A stretch of DNA of 64,000 nt from Piscinibacter sp. (lineage in GTDB: Bacteria; Pseudomonadota; Gammaproteobacteria; Burkholderiales; Burkholderiaceae_C). Below are positions 9,592 through 18,942 of this stretch, one piece after another (positions within the stretch are counted from its first letter, which is position 1; every line of letters starts with the position of its first letter). Below the pieces are notes generated by a model. It was not told the origin of the DNA. It saw only the letters and a program-made list of their open reading frames with translations, and made no database searches. The stretch is taken from NCBI GenBank assembly GCA_016706565.1, contig JADJJI010000007.1:1-64000 (forward strand), written 5' to 3'. The position numbers and the translations under genes are program-made.

Positions 9592-11565
9592 TCAGGCCGG
9601 CAGCTTGAAGCGGGACACTTCCTCGGCGAGCTTGACGGCCTGCTCCTTCAGCGAGGCCGCCGCCGCGGCGGTCTGCTCGACCAGGGCCGAGTTCTGCTGC
9701 GTCATGCTGTCCAGGTCCTGCACGGCCTGGGTGGTCTGGCTCACGCCGGTGGCCTGCTCGTTGGCGCCGTTGGCGATGGCCGCCAGCAGCTTGTTGACGC
9801 GGTGTGCGCTGTCGACGATCTCGCCGATCGTGGTGCCGGCGTTGCGCACGATCTTCGCACCGTCGGACACCTGGTCCACGCTCACCGTGATCAGGTCCTT
9901 GATCTCCTTGGCGGCGCTGGCCGAGCGCTGCGCCAGCGCGCGCACCTCGGAGGCCACCACCGCGAAGCCGCGGCCGGCTTCGCCGGCACGTGCCGCTTCC
10001 ACCGCTGCATTGAGCGCGAGGATGTTCGTCTGGAAGGCGATGCCGTCGATCACGCCGATGATGTCGCCGATCTTCGTCGACGAGGCATGGATGCCTTCCA
10101 TCGTCGTCACCATGCTGCCGATGATGTCGCCGCCGCGCTCGGCCATGGTCGCATTGCTGCGCGCGATGGTGGCGGCCTCCTGCGCGCTGTCGGCGGTGGA
10201 CTGCACGGTGGACGAAATCTCGTCCATCGCCGCGGCCGACTGCTGAAGATTGGCGGCGGCCTGCTCGGTGCGCGCGGACAGGTCCATCGAACCGTCGGAG
10301 ATCTCGGCGGTCGAGTGCACGATGCTCTCGGAGGCACCGCGCACGCGGTTGACGATCCCGCGCAGCGAGGCCTGCATGTCGGCCAGCGAGCCCATCAGGC
10401 GCGCTGCTTCGTCCTGCCCCCAGGGACGCGGGTGGGTGGTGAGGTCGCCGGCGGTCATGGCTTCCAGGTGCTTCTGCACCTCGCGCAGGCCGCCGTGGGT
10501 GACCAGGTAGAAGGAGTAGAAGAGATAGGCCGCGGTGGCCAGCGAGAGCACCACGACGACGGCCAACCAGGCGCGCTGCGAAGCCATCCGGGCGCGGCGC
10601 TCCTCGAGCAGGACGTCGAGCTTGTCGAGTGTCTTGACCTGCACGGTGCGCAGGCTGTCGATGACCATGGCGCCGGCGGCCAACTTCGCATCGTCGGACT
10701 TCAGGCTCGTGGCCAGTTCGTGGAAGGCATGCAGTTCGTGTCGCACCGCCTCGTCGCGCAGTTCCGCCTTGAGGGCGGGCTGAAGCGAATAGACCTTGGG
10801 CATGCCCGCTGCCCAGCGTTCGTCGCTGTAGTCGCCCAGCGCCTCGGCGCGCACCATCTCGTGCGTCACGTCAGCCGAGGCGGGCATGCCGCGCGCCACG
10901 GCGCGGGCCCGGTCGCCCAGGCGGGCCGTGGCCTCGATGACGATGGGCAAGGCGGCGGTCGCGCTGTCCATCAGGTAGTAGGTGTCGAGGTCGGGGTCGA
11001 GCGTCAGGTTGGAGCCGTCGGCGGCCTGTGTCAGCAGGGCGAGCACGGCGTCGACCCGCTTCGAATAGTTCGCGTAGGTCTGGCTCCAGTCGCCGGCAGC
11101 AACCACCACGGCGGCCTCCTTGACGGCCGCGAGCGCCTTGCCCGTGTCGATATCGGCACCGATCTGGGCTTCGATCTGCTCGACCTTCTTGAGCTGGGCG
11201 GCGAAGGCGTCGTTGGCTGCACTCAGCGCGGCGCTGTCGCCCCCCTTGAGTTGTGCGGCAGCGGCAACGGCACGTTGTTCCTGCGCCAGCTTGACCAGCG
11301 GAAGCACCTCGCGGGCATAGGCCACGCCCTCGCGCTCCTTCTGCGTGAACGCGATCGCATCGGCCTTGTCGACGAAGTAGTTCCAGCCCAGCACGCCCAC
11401 CGGCAGGGTGAGCATCGCCAGGATGATCAGTGCCTTGGTCTGGAACTGGATGCGTCGAAACAGCTTCACGCCCGGCGCCCAGGCACCATGGTGGCGGAAG
11501 AACTCGATCAAGCCGCTGGAAGCTGCGCGTTCAGCGGTTTGCGGCGAGCTGACTGACTGGTTCAT
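9592..11565 (-). CDS. Methyl-accepting chemotaxis protein
   Basis: This 657-residue chemoreceptor reports an unknown ligand to CheA/CheW. It has two membrane helices ([40 protein letters not shown]) bracketing a helical periplasmic domain of about 310 residues. A HAMP linker and the cytoplasmic hairpin follow, with the invariant tip [21 protein letters not shown]. The start at 11565 (MNQSVSSPQ) is preceded by AGGGGA; an in-frame codon at 11604 is less likely. The protein ends in [10 protein letters not shown] with no NWETF-like CheR-docking pentapeptide. A sigma-28-like promoter lies upstream. Confidence 0.94.
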   Translation of the reverse strand: MNQSVSSPQTAERAASSGLIEFFRHHGAWAPGVKLFRRIQFQTKALIILAMLTLPVGVLGWNYFVDKADAIAFTQKEREGVAYAREVLPLVKLAQEQRAVAAAAQLKGGDSAALSAANDAFAAQLKKVEQIEAQIGADIDTGKALAAVKEAAVVVAAGDWSQTYANYSKRVDAVLALLTQAADGSNLTLDPDLDTYYLMDSATAALPIVIEATARLGDRARAVARGMPASADVTHEMVRAEALGDYSDERWAAGMPKVYSLQPALKAELRDEAVRHELHAFHELATSLKSDDAKLAAGAMVIDSLRTVQVKTLDKLDVLLEERRARMASQRAWLAVVVVLSLATAAYLFYSFYLVTHGGLREVQKHLEAMTAGDLTTHPRPWGQDEAARLMGSLADMQASLRGIVNRVRGASESIVHSTAEISDGSMDLSARTEQAAANLQQSAAAMDEISSTVQSTADSAQEAATIARSNATMAERGGDIIGSMVTTMEGIHASSTKIGDIIGVIDGIAFQTNILALNAAVEAARAGEAGRGFAVVASEVRALAQRSASAAKEIKDLITVSVDQVSDGAKIVRNAGTTIGEIVDSAHRVNKLLAAIANGANEQATGVSQTTQAVQDLDSMTQQNSALVEQTAAAAASLKEQAVKLAEEVSRFKLPA

Positions 11566-11639
11566 TGCGTCCCCTGAGACAACGAAAACGGCGGCGCTGA
11601 TCAACGGCGATCAGCAGTCACTTATTCGTACTGGCCTCA

Positions 11640-11667
11640 TTGTCGGCAGGCAACGCAAAGGCCTTGA
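11640..11667 (-). promoter_or_regulatory. Putative sigma-28 (FliA) promoter of the chemoreceptor gene
   Basis: On the minus strand a TCAAGGCC block (11667-11660) and a GCCGACAA block (11647-11640) match the flagellar consensus TAAA-N15-GCCGATAA. The -10 block matches at 7 of 8 positions; the spacer is one base longer than ideal. It would start transcription about 65 bases before the chemoreceptor ATG, which fits chemotaxis genes being read by FliA. This is a pattern match only. Confidence 0.4.
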
Positions 11668-11725
11668 GGGGAATTGAGCTCGGATAAGCCGGCATTTCTG
11701 GCCCAAGCGCCGGAAACGCCGCCGT

Positions 11726-12826
11726 TCAGCCGATGTGGCCTGGAATGGCAGCCAGCGTGCTGCGCACATCGCCGCACTGGGCACGGTGGCGCAGCGCGTG
11801 GTCCATCAGCACCAGCGCCAGCATCGCCTCGGCGATCGGCGTGGCGCGGATGCCGACGCAGGGGTCGTGGCGGCCGAAGGTCTCCACCGTGGCGGGCTGG
11901 CCGGCGAGGTCGATCGAGCGGCGCGGGCTGCGGATCGAACTGGTCGGCTTGATCGCGATGCTCACCGTGATGTCCTGCCCGGTGGAGATGCCGCCGAGCA
12001 CGCCACCGGCGTTGTTGCTGGCAAAACCCTGCGGCGTCAGCTCGTCGCCATGGGTCGTGCCGCGCTGCGCCACACAGGCGAAGCCGGCGCCGATCTCGAC
12101 GCCCTTGACGGCGTTGATGCCCATCATCGCGTAGGCGATGTCGGCGTCGAGCTTGTCGAACAGCGGCTCGCCCAGGCCCACCGGCACCTGGCGCGCCACC
12201 ACCGCGATGCGCGCGCCGCAACTGTCGCCGGCCTTGCGCAGTTCGTCCATGTAGGCTTCCAGGCGAGCGATGTCGCTGGCATTGGCGGCGAAGAACGGGT
12301 TGTTCGGGATGTGCTGCTCGCCCTCGAACGGGATGTCGAGGTCACCGATCTGCGTCATGTAGCCCGAGAAGCTCGTGCCGTGCTGCTGCGCGAGCCACTT
12401 TCGCGCCACGGCGCCGGCGCCGACCATGGGCGCCGTCAGCCGCGCCGAGGAGCGCCCGCCGCCGCGCGGGTCGCGCAGGCCGTATTTCTGTTGATAGGTG
12501 TAGTCGGCATGCCCGGGCCGGAAGGTCTGGACGATGTTGCCGTAGTCCTTGCTGCGCTGATCGGTGTTGCGGATCAGCAGGCAGATCGGCGTGCCGGTGG
12601 TCTTGCCCTCGTACACGCCGGAGAGGATCTCCACCGAGTCGGGCTCGTTGCGCTGCGTCACATGCCGGCTGGTGCCCGGGCGGCGGCGGTCGAGCTCGGG
12701 CTGGATGTCGGCCTCCGACAACGCCATTCCCGGCGGGCAGCCGTCGATGACGCAACCGATGGCAGGCCCGTGCGACTCGCCGAAGTTGGTGACGCGGAAG
12801 AGTTCGCCGAAGGTGCTGCCAGCCAT
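11726..12826 (-). CDS. aroC: Chorismate synthase
   Basis: AroC makes chorismate from 5-enolpyruvylshikimate-3-phosphate, the last common step of aromatic amino acid synthesis, using reduced FMN. The 366-residue product has all three family signatures: GESHGPAIG near residue 16, the central segment [19 protein letters not shown], and [24 protein letters not shown] near the C-terminus. The ATG at 12826 is directly preceded, on the coding strand, by 22 cytosines, so no Shine-Dalgarno can be seen. The start itself is right by family comparison ([20 protein letters not shown]). Confidence 0.97.
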   Translation of the reverse strand: MAGSTFGELFRVTNFGESHGPAIGCVIDGCPPGMALSEADIQPELDRRRPGTSRHVTQRNEPDSVEILSGVYEGKTTGTPICLLIRNTDQRSKDYGNIVQTFRPGHADYTYQQKYGLRDPRGGGRSSARLTAPMVGAGAVARKWLAQQHGTSFSGYMTQIGDLDIPFEGEQHIPNNPFFAANASDIARLEAYMDELRKAGDSCGARIAVVARQVPVGLGEPLFDKLDADIAYAMMGINAVKGVEIGAGFACVAQRGTTHGDELTPQGFASNNAGGVLGGISTGQDITVSIAIKPTSSIRSPRRSIDLAGQPATVETFGRHDPCVGIRATPIAEAMLALVLMDHALRHRAQCGDVRSTLAAIPGHIG

Positions 12827-12884
12827 GGGGGGGGGGGGGGGGGGGGGGCGGGGGGGCGGGGAAGGGGGGGAGGGGGGGGGGGGG
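12827..12884. repeat. Poly-G tract (22 G, then 7, 4, 7 and 13 G)
   Basis: Fifty-eight bases of almost pure G: 22 G (12827-12848), C, 7 G, C, 4 G, AA, 7 G, A, 13 G (12872-12884). It fills most of the gap between the CBS-domain gene stop (12912) and the aroC start codon and touches that start codon. No ribosome-binding site for aroC is visible in it. It could be a real slippable tract or an artefact such as two-colour no-signal base calling or a poorly closed gap. Confidence 0.9.
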
Positions 12885-12911
12885 CTGGCGATCAGGCCGG
12901 CACTGGCGGTC

Positions 12912-13376
12912 TCAGGTCGACGCGGATTGCGCGCCGGGCTCGTCGACCGGCCAGTCGCGGATGTAGGCCTTGAGCATGCGGTTCTCGAAATCCTGGCTGT
13001 CGACCACTGCCTTGGCCACGTCGTAGAACGAGATCACGCCCATCAGCGTGCGCTGGTCCATCACCGGCATGTAGCGCGCGTGCCGCTCGAGCATCATGCG
13101 GCGCACCTCGTCGATCTCGGTCTCGGGCGTGCAGGTCAGCGGGTGGTCGTCCATCACGCTGCGGATGGTGCTGCTGCCCACCGTGCCACCGTTCTTGACG
13201 ACCGCCGCGATGACTTCGCGGAAGGTCAGCATGCCCACCAGTTCGCCGTGGTCCATCACGACCAGCGAGCCGATGTCGCGGTCGGCCATGGTCTTCAGGC
13301 CGAGCGCCAGCCCTTCTTCCGGGTTGGCCGTGAAGAGCGTACCTCCCTTGACGCGCAGGATGTCGCTGACCTTCAT
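12912..13376 (-). CDS. CBS-domain protein
   Basis: This 154-residue soluble protein consists almost entirely of a tandem CBS pair (Bateman module), which binds adenine nucleotides. First repeat: [25 protein letters not shown]; second: [28 protein letters not shown]. No catalytic domain is attached, so it probably regulates a partner that cannot be named from sequence. GGAGAAG precedes the ATG. It is upstream of aroC on the same strand, separated by the poly-G tract, and divergent from metY. Confidence 0.88.
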   Translation of the reverse strand: MKVSDILRVKGGTLFTANPEEGLALGLKTMADRDIGSLVVMDHGELVGMLTFREVIAAVVKNGGTVGSSTIRSVMDDHPLTCTPETEIDEVRRMMLERHARYMPVMDQRTLMGVISFYDVAKAVVDSQDFENRMLKAYIRDWPVDEPGAQSAST

Positions 13377-13450
13377 GATCTTCTCCTCGTCGCAAGTCGC
13401 GGCCCAATATAGCCCACAATTCCGGGCGAAGACAGCCCAGTGGAGACCCC

Positions 13451-14752
13451 ATGCCCGGAGCCGCGGATCCCGGATTCGACACCCTCGCGCTGCACGCCGG
13501 CGCCGCGCCCGACCCGGCCACCGGCGCGCGGGCGGTACCGATCCACCTGACGACGTCGTTCGTCTTCGAATCCAGCGAGCATGCGGCCTCGCTGTTCAAC
13601 CTGGAGCGCTCCGGCCACGTCTACAGCCGCATCTCCAACCCCACCAACGCGGTGCTGGAGGAGCGGGTGGCCGCGCTGGAGGGCGGCGTGGGCGCGATCG
13701 CCACGGCCAGCGGCCAGGCCGCGCTGCACCTGGCGGTGGCCACGCTGGCCGGCGCCGGCTCGCACATCGTCAGCTCGAGCGCGCTGTACGGCGGCTCGCA
13801 CAACCTGCTGCACTACACGCTGTCGCGCTTCGGCATCGAGACGACATTTGTCAAGCCGGGCGACATCGACGGCTGGCGCGCCGCGATTCGCCCGAACACG
13901 AAGCTGCTGTTCGGCGAAACGCTGGGCAATCCGGGCCTGGACGTGCTGGACATCCCCACCGTGTCAGCCCTGGCCCATGAGCACAAGCTGCCACTGCTGG
14001 TCGATTCCACCTTCACCACACCGTGGCTGATGAAGCCCTTCGACCACGGCGCCGACCTCGTCTTCCATTCGGCGACCAAGTTCCTCTCCGGCCACGGCAC
14101 GGTGATCGGCGGCGTGCTGGTGGACAGTGGCCAGTTCGACTGGGACCGTTCCGGCCGCTTCCCCGAGCTGTCGCAGGGCTACATCGGCTTCCATGGCATG
14201 GTGTTCAGCGAAGAGAGCACCGTCGGCGCCTTCCTGCTGCGCGCGCGCCGCGAGGGCCTGCGCGACTTCGGTGCCTGCATGAGCCCGCACACGGCGTGGC
14301 TGATCCTGCAGGGCATCGAGACCTTGCCGCTGCGCATGGCACGGCACGTCGAGAACGCACGCAAGGTGGTGGCCTTCCTGGCCGCCCATCCGCTGGTGTC
14401 GTCGGTCGGCTATCCCGAGCTCGAAGGCCACCCGAGCCACGCGCTGGCGAAGAAGTTGTTGCCGCGCGGCTGCGGTTCGGTGTTCAGCTTCGACATCAAG
14501 GGCTCGCGCGCCCAGGGCCGGGCCTTCATCGAATCGTTGAAGCTCTTCTCTCACCTGGCCAACGTGGGCGACTGCCGCTCGCTCGTGATCCACCCGGCTT
14601 CGACCACGCACTTCCGCATGGACGACGACGCCCTCGCGCGGGCTGGCATCTCGCCCGGCACGATCCGCCTGTCGATCGGCCTGGAAGATGCAGACGACCT
14701 CATCGACGACCTCAAGCGCGCGCTGAAGGTCGCCGAGAAGGCGGTGGCCTGA
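13451..14752 (+). CDS. metY: O-acetylhomoserine sulfhydrylase (MetY type)
   Basis: A PLP enzyme of the Cys/Met-metabolism family, predicted to make homocysteine directly from O-acetyl(succinyl)homoserine and sulfide. Motifs: GHVYSRISNPTNAVLEERVA, ATASGQAALHLAV, and the PLP-lysine segment FHSATKFLSGHGTVIGG with Lys at residue 210. The 433-residue length and the N-terminal FDTLALHAGAAPDPATGARA favour MetY over the shorter MetZ, but acyl-donor specificity is not certain. GGAG lies upstream of the ATG. Its stop codon overlaps the ATG of the following hydrolase gene by one base. Confidence 0.88.
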   Translation: MPGAADPGFDTLALHAGAAPDPATGARAVPIHLTTSFVFESSEHAASLFNLERSGHVYSRISNPTNAVLEERVAALEGGVGAIATASGQAALHLAVATLAGAGSHIVSSSALYGGSHNLLHYTLSRFGIETTFVKPGDIDGWRAAIRPNTKLLFGETLGNPGLDVLDIPTVSALAHEHKLPLLVDSTFTTPWLMKPFDHGADLVFHSATKFLSGHGTVIGGVLVDSGQFDWDRSGRFPELSQGYIGFHGMVFSEESTVGAFLLRARREGLRDFGACMSPHTAWLILQGIETLPLRMARHVENARKVVAFLAAHPLVSSVGYPELEGHPSHALAKKLLPRGCGSVFSFDIKGSRAQGRAFIESLKLFSHLANVGDCRSLVIHPASTTHFRMDDDALARAGISPGTIRLSIGLEDADDLIDDLKRALKVAEKAVA

Positions 14753-15579
14753 TGGACCTCGTCGTCGACGGCCGCAAGGCCTACGCCTACACCGGCGGGA
14801 AACCCCTCGATCCCGCCCTGCCCTGCGTCGTGTTCGTACACGGTGCGCTGCACGACCACAGCGTGTGGAACCTGCTGGCGCGCTGGTTCGCGCACCACGG
14901 CCATGCCGTGCTTGCGGTGGACCAACCCGGGCACGGCCGCAGCGAAGGGCCGCCGCTGCCCAGCGTCGAGGCGCTGGCCGACTGGACACTGGCTCTGCTC
15001 GATGCCGCCGGCGTGCGACAGGCCGACTTCGTCGGGCACAGCATGGGCTCGCTGGTCGGGCTCGAGGCTGCCGCCCGTGCGCCGCAACGCGTGAGCCGCC
15101 TGGTGATGGTGGCCACCGCCTACCCGATGAAGGTGTCGGACGCGCTCTTCGCGACGGCGCGCGAGCAGCCGCTGCGGGCGATCGACATGGTCAACGTGTT
15201 CTCGCACTCCAGCATCGCCAGCAAGCCGTCGTTTCCCGGTCCGGGCATGTGGCTGCATGGCAGCAACCGCGCCCTGATGCGTCGCATGCTCGCCGGCGCG
15301 CCGGGCCTGGACGGCAGCAACCTGTTCGAGCACGACTTCCGCGTCTGCGACCGATACGCCAACGGCATGCAGGCTGCCGGGAAGGTGCGATGCCCGGTGA
15401 CGTTCGTACTGGGCGAGCGCGATCAGATGACGACACCGAAGAACACGCGCGACATCGCCGCGGCGCTTCATGCCCACATCGTCACACTTCCCGCCGGGCA
15501 TACCCTGATGACCGAGGTGCCGGACGGGGTGTTGAATGCCTTGCGGGAGGCCCTGGCCCGCCCCGTGGAGCCATCATGA
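14752..15579 (+). CDS. Alpha/beta hydrolase
   Basis: This 275-residue alpha/beta-fold hydrolase has an oxyanion segment VFVHGALHDHSVW, nucleophile elbow GHSMGS (serine), acid region VTFVLGERDQMTTP and catalytic histidine in LPAGHTLMTEVP. The fold and triad are clear, but the substrate is not predictable. The start overlaps the metY stop by one base (TGATG) and its stop overlaps the next ATG (ATGA), so the three genes are translationally coupled. Whether it has a role in methionine metabolism is unknown. Confidence 0.88.
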   Translation: MDLVVDGRKAYAYTGGKPLDPALPCVVFVHGALHDHSVWNLLARWFAHHGHAVLAVDQPGHGRSEGPPLPSVEALADWTLALLDAAGVRQADFVGHSMGSLVGLEAAARAPQRVSRLVMVATAYPMKVSDALFATAREQPLRAIDMVNVFSHSSIASKPSFPGPGMWLHGSNRALMRRMLAGAPGLDGSNLFEHDFRVCDRYANGMQAAGKVRCPVTFVLGERDQMTTPKNTRDIAAALHAHIVTLPAGHTLMTEVPDGVLNALREALARPVEPS

Positions 15580-15899
15580 GCACTGCCGCCGCCGATCCCA
15601 AGGCGATGAAGACCTTCGCCGAGTTCTATCCCTTCTACCTGAGCGAGCACAGCAACCGCACCTGCCGACGGCTGCATTTCGTCGGCTCGACGCTGGCGCT
15701 CGTCTGCCTGGGCATGCTGCTGGCCACCGGCCGGCCGCAGTACCTGCTCTACGGCCTGCTGTGCGGCTACGGCTGCGCCTGGATCGGCCACTTCGGCTTC
15801 GAGAAGAACAAGCCGGCCTCCTTCAAGCGCCCGCTGTTCAGCTTCATGGGCGACTGGGTGATGTACAAGGACATCTGGACCGGCCGCATCCCCTTCTGA
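15576..15899 (+). CDS. DUF962 / Mpo1-like membrane protein
   Basis: This 107-residue protein has the DUF962 pattern: FAEFYPFYLSEHSNRTCRRLHFVGS at the N-terminus, two hydrophobic stretches (LALVCLGMLLAT; YLLYGLLCGYGCAWIGHFGFE) and a C-terminal KRPLFSFMGDWVMYKDIW. Yeast Mpo1 of this family is a dioxygenase acting on 2-hydroxy fatty acids, but the role in bacteria is unproved. The conserved histidines (LHFVGS, GHFGFE) are present. It is the third gene of the metY cluster. Confidence 0.85.
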   Translation: MSTAAADPKAMKTFAEFYPFYLSEHSNRTCRRLHFVGSTLALVCLGMLLATGRPQYLLYGLLCGYGCAWIGHFGFEKNKPASFKRPLFSFMGDWVMYKDIWTGRIPF

Positions 15900-15915
15900 G
15901 GCCAGCGCACTCCGG

Positions 15916-17238
15916 ATGGCATCCTCGCCGACGCCCATGCCCGAACCGCACGACATTCCCGCCAGCACGCTCGAACGGCTCGTCGACGTCGTTGCCCTGC
16001 CGATCGGGCGCTGGGATGCCGATTCCCGCCTCGTGTTCTGCAACCGGCCCTACCAGCTGTGGTCGGGCCGCACGCGCGACGAACTGATCGGCCAGACGCT
16101 CGCGCAGTTGTACGGCGACGAAGCCTGGGAACGCGCCCGGCCGGCCTTTGAGCGCGCCTTTCGCGGTGCCACCACCAGCTACGAGCGCCTGCTGCGCCAC
16201 GGCACGCTGACCGGCCGCTGGGCGCGCATCCAGGTGTTCCCCGACGCCGATGCGAGCGGGCAGGTGCACTCGGTGTACACCATCGCCACCGACATCCACG
16301 AAGACGTGACCGCGCGCGAAGCGCTGATCGCCGCGCGCGTGCGGCTGGATCGCTTCACCGAGAACATCCCGAACCCGCTGACCTACGTCGACCGCGAGTT
16401 CGTGCTGCGCTTCGTCAACAAGGCCTATTGCGAGATGGTGGGCAAGCCGGCCGACCAGCTGCTGGGCCGCCACATCGGCGCGGTGCGCGGGCAGCGCCGC
16501 TGGGCCGAGCACGAACCGCACTTCCGCCGCGCGCTCGAAGGCAAGACGGTGCAGTACACGCGCCTCGTCGATGGCCTGGCCAACAACCTGACCGGCGGCC
16601 CGCGCTGGTTGCGCACCAGCTACGTGCCCGACTTCGACGCCGAGGGTCAGGTGGTGGGCCTGTACACCGTGACCATCGACGTTCACGACCTCACGGTCGC
16701 GCAGGAGCAGCTGCGCCGCAGCGTCGAGCGCGACGTGCTCACCGACGTGCTCAGCCGCCGCACGATGATGGACCGCATCGAAGCGGCGCTGGTCACCGCG
16801 GTGCACGACCCGGTGGCGCTGTTCTTCGTCGACCTCGACGGCTTCAAGTCGGTGAACGACCGGCTCGGCCACCGCGAGGGCGATGCCTTGCTGATCAAGG
16901 TGGCGCAGGCGCTGCAGTCCAGCGTGCGCGCAGACGATGCCGTCGGCCGCTTCGGCGGCGACGAGTTCCTCGTGCTCGCCTCGGTGCGCGGCCAGGCCGG
17001 CGCCCGTGCCCTGGCGCTGCACATGCTCGAGGCGGTGCGCCGCGTCAGCGCCGGCGTGCCCGGTGGCGGGGTCAGCGCGAGCATCGGCTATGCGATCGCG
17101 CCCGCCGACGCACAGCATCCGCTGAAGCTGCTGCAATGCGCCGACGATGCGATGTACGCCGCCAAGCGGCTCGGCAAGGACCGCGTGCAGCACACTGCGG
17201 AGCGCAGCAGCGCACCCAGCGACCCGGCCACGCACTGA
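15916..17238 (+). CDS. PAS-PAS-GGDEF diguanylate cyclase
   Basis: Predicted to make cyclic di-GMP under control of two N-terminal PAS sensor domains (about residues 20-130 and 145-265). The catalytic GGDEF motif is intact at residues 347-351 (GRFGGDEF). A product-inhibition I-site RADD lies five residues before it (338-341), so an active, feedback-inhibited cyclase is expected. There is no transmembrane segment, so the signal is cytoplasmic. It begins 16 bases after the DUF962 gene. A second ATG seven codons in (15937) is possible. Confidence 0.92.
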   Translation: MASSPTPMPEPHDIPASTLERLVDVVALPIGRWDADSRLVFCNRPYQLWSGRTRDELIGQTLAQLYGDEAWERARPAFERAFRGATTSYERLLRHGTLTGRWARIQVFPDADASGQVHSVYTIATDIHEDVTAREALIAARVRLDRFTENIPNPLTYVDREFVLRFVNKAYCEMVGKPADQLLGRHIGAVRGQRRWAEHEPHFRRALEGKTVQYTRLVDGLANNLTGGPRWLRTSYVPDFDAEGQVVGLYTVTIDVHDLTVAQEQLRRSVERDVLTDVLSRRTMMDRIEAALVTAVHDPVALFFVDLDGFKSVNDRLGHREGDALLIKVAQALQSSVRADDAVGRFGGDEFLVLASVRGQAGARALALHMLEAVRRVSAGVPGGGVSASIGYAIAPADAQHPLKLLQCADDAMYAAKRLGKDRVQHTAERSSAPSDPATH

Positions 17239-17250
17239 GCCGCCGCGCGA

Positions 17251-17265
17251 GGGAGGGGGGGGGGG
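17251..17265. repeat. Short G-rich tract (11-G run)
   Basis: GGGA followed by 11 consecutive G in the 64-base gap between the convergent diguanylate cyclase and YihY-family genes. It is a smaller version of the tract at 12827-12884. It is not a recognisable terminator. Confidence 0.8.
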
Positions 17266-17302
17266 CAGCTGCAGGGCCTTCGCTTTGGCCTGAGCCGGCA
17301 GG

Positions 17303-18550
17303 TCAACCCTGAAGCAGTTCGGCCAGCGTGAGGCGGTCGAAGCCGACCCGTTCGCGAAAGCCGCGCATCGACGGCAGCGGCTCGAGCAGCATCTGCGCCA
17401 GCAGCGGCCCGGCCGGTGTCGTTGCCGGGTCGCACAGCAGCACGAAGCGCGCGGCGCCCGCCTCGTCCAGCCGGGCCAGCCAGTCGAGTTCGACCAGCGC
17501 GTCGACGATGGGCTCGGCCTGCAGCGGGTCGACACGCAGCCTCTCGGAGAGCTCCACCAGGCTCAGGCCTCGCTCCTCGCCGCGTCGGGCACGGTCGAGT
17601 TCGGCCAGCAGCGCCACGGCCAGCGAAAATCGCGAGCCCGGGCCATCGGGCCAGCGTGTCACCCGCATCAGCAGGCTGGGCGTGTAGGCCGCGATCACCG
17701 CACCGAGCAGGATGATCACCCAGCCGAGGTAGATCCAGACCAGGAAGATCGGCAGCGTCGCGAAGGCGCCGTAGACCATCGCGAAGGTGGGAACCTGCGC
17801 GATGTACCAGGCCAGGCCCTTCTTGGCGACCTCGAATCCCACCGAGACGAACAGCCCGCCGGCCACCGCGTGGCGCCAGCGCACGTGCGTGTTCGGCACG
17901 TAGTGGAACAGCGCCGCCATGCCGGCGGCCAGCAGCACGAACTCGATGGTGTTGAGCAGCAGGCTCACGCCGCCGGGCAGGTCGGAGACGATGCCGCGCG
18001 AGGCCGAGATCACGTACGAAGTCAGGCTCAGGCTCACGCCCAGCACCAGCGGGCCGAGCGTGGCGGCCGCCCAGTAGACGAGCACGCGCTGCGCGATCGG
18101 CCGCGGCGTGCGCACGCGCCAGATGGCGTTGAGCGTGCGGTCGATGGTCAGCATCAGCGCCAAGGCGGCCAGCAGCAGGAACACCAGGCCCACGGTGCCC
18201 AGGCGATTGGCCTTGGAGGCGAACTGCGTCAGCGCGCCCAGCACCGGCTTGGCGATGCTGTCGGGCACCAGGCTCTGCAGGAAGTACTTCTGCAGCGAGT
18301 CCTGGAAGGACGAGAACATCGGGAAGGCCGCGAACACCGCCAGCATCACCGTGACCAGCGGCACCAGCGAGATCAGGGTGGTGAAGGTCAGGCTGCCGGC
18401 GGTCAGGCCGAGGTGGTCTTCGCGGAAGCGCTGGCGCAGCGTGCGCAGCGTGTCCAGCCAGGGCCAGTGCTGCAGCGTCGTCAGCAACAGCGCGACCCGT
18501 TCCCGCCAGCCCTCCTCGAAGCGTGCCCTCAGGTGAGACGGAAGATTCAT
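17303..18550 (-). CDS. YihY/UPF0761 family inner-membrane protein
   Basis: A polytopic membrane protein of about 415 residues with the YihY/virulence factor BrkB hallmark DHLGLTAGSLTFTTLISLVPLVTVMLAVF and about six membrane helices. A cytoplasmic C-terminal extension of about 130 residues (LAELDRARRGEERGLSLVELSERL) looks like a winged helix, as in longer proteobacterial members. Older ribonuclease BN annotations of this family are wrong; function is unknown. The start MNLPSHLRARFEEGW was preferred over codons up to 18589, which would overlap the divergent gene at 18571. Confidence 0.88.
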   Translation of the reverse strand: MNLPSHLRARFEEGWRERVALLLTTLQHWPWLDTLRTLRQRFREDHLGLTAGSLTFTTLISLVPLVTVMLAVFAAFPMFSSFQDSLQKYFLQSLVPDSIAKPVLGALTQFASKANRLGTVGLVFLLLAALALMLTIDRTLNAIWRVRTPRPIAQRVLVYWAAATLGPLVLGVSLSLTSYVISASRGIVSDLPGGVSLLLNTIEFVLLAAGMAALFHYVPNTHVRWRHAVAGGLFVSVGFEVAKKGLAWYIAQVPTFAMVYGAFATLPIFLVWIYLGWVIILLGAVIAAYTPSLLMRVTRWPDGPGSRFSLAVALLAELDRARRGEERGLSLVELSERLRVDPLQAEPIVDALVELDWLARLDEAGAARFVLLCDPATTPAGPLLAQMLLEPLPSMRGFRERVGFDRLTLAELLQG

Positions 18551-18570
18551 TGCTGGCATCATAGCCAGCG

Positions 18571-18942
18571 ATGCATCACGAACCTTCACCCATCGTCGCC
18601 TGGACGCAGCGCGTCGCCGTGGCCAGCCTGCTCGGCCTGATCCTGCTCGGCCTGGCCTGGGAGCTGTGGCTGGCCCCCACCGGCAACCGCACGCTGGTGC
18701 TGAAGGTGCTGCCGCTGACGCTTCCGCTGGCCGGGCTGCTCAAGCGCCGGCTCTACACCTACCGCTGGGTCAGCCTGGTGGTGTGGCTGTACTTCATCGA
18801 GGGCGTGGTGCGGGCGGTCGGCGACCGGGGCCTGTCGGCGCAACTGGCCATGATCGAAATCCTGCTGTGCCTGAGCCTCTTCGCGGCCTGTGCGGCGCAC
18901 GTGCACGTGCGCTTGCGCCGTTCGCCCGAGGGCGCCGCATGA
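18571..18942 (+). CDS. DUF2069 membrane protein
   Basis: This 123-residue protein has three to four predicted membrane helices (VAVASLLGLILLGLAWELWL; LPLTLPLAGLLKRR; SLVVWLYFIEGVVRAV; IEILLCLSLFAACAAHVHV). The segment KRRLYTYRWVSLVVWLYFIEG is characteristic of DUF2069. Function is unknown. The start lies only 20 bases from the divergent YihY-family gene. The stop overlaps the ATG of the next gene (ATGA). Confidence 0.85.
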   Translation: MHHEPSPIVAWTQRVAVASLLGLILLGLAWELWLAPTGNRTLVLKVLPLTLPLAGLLKRRLYTYRWVSLVVWLYFIEGVVRAVGDRGLSAQLAMIEILLCLSLFAACAAHVHVRLRRSPEGAA

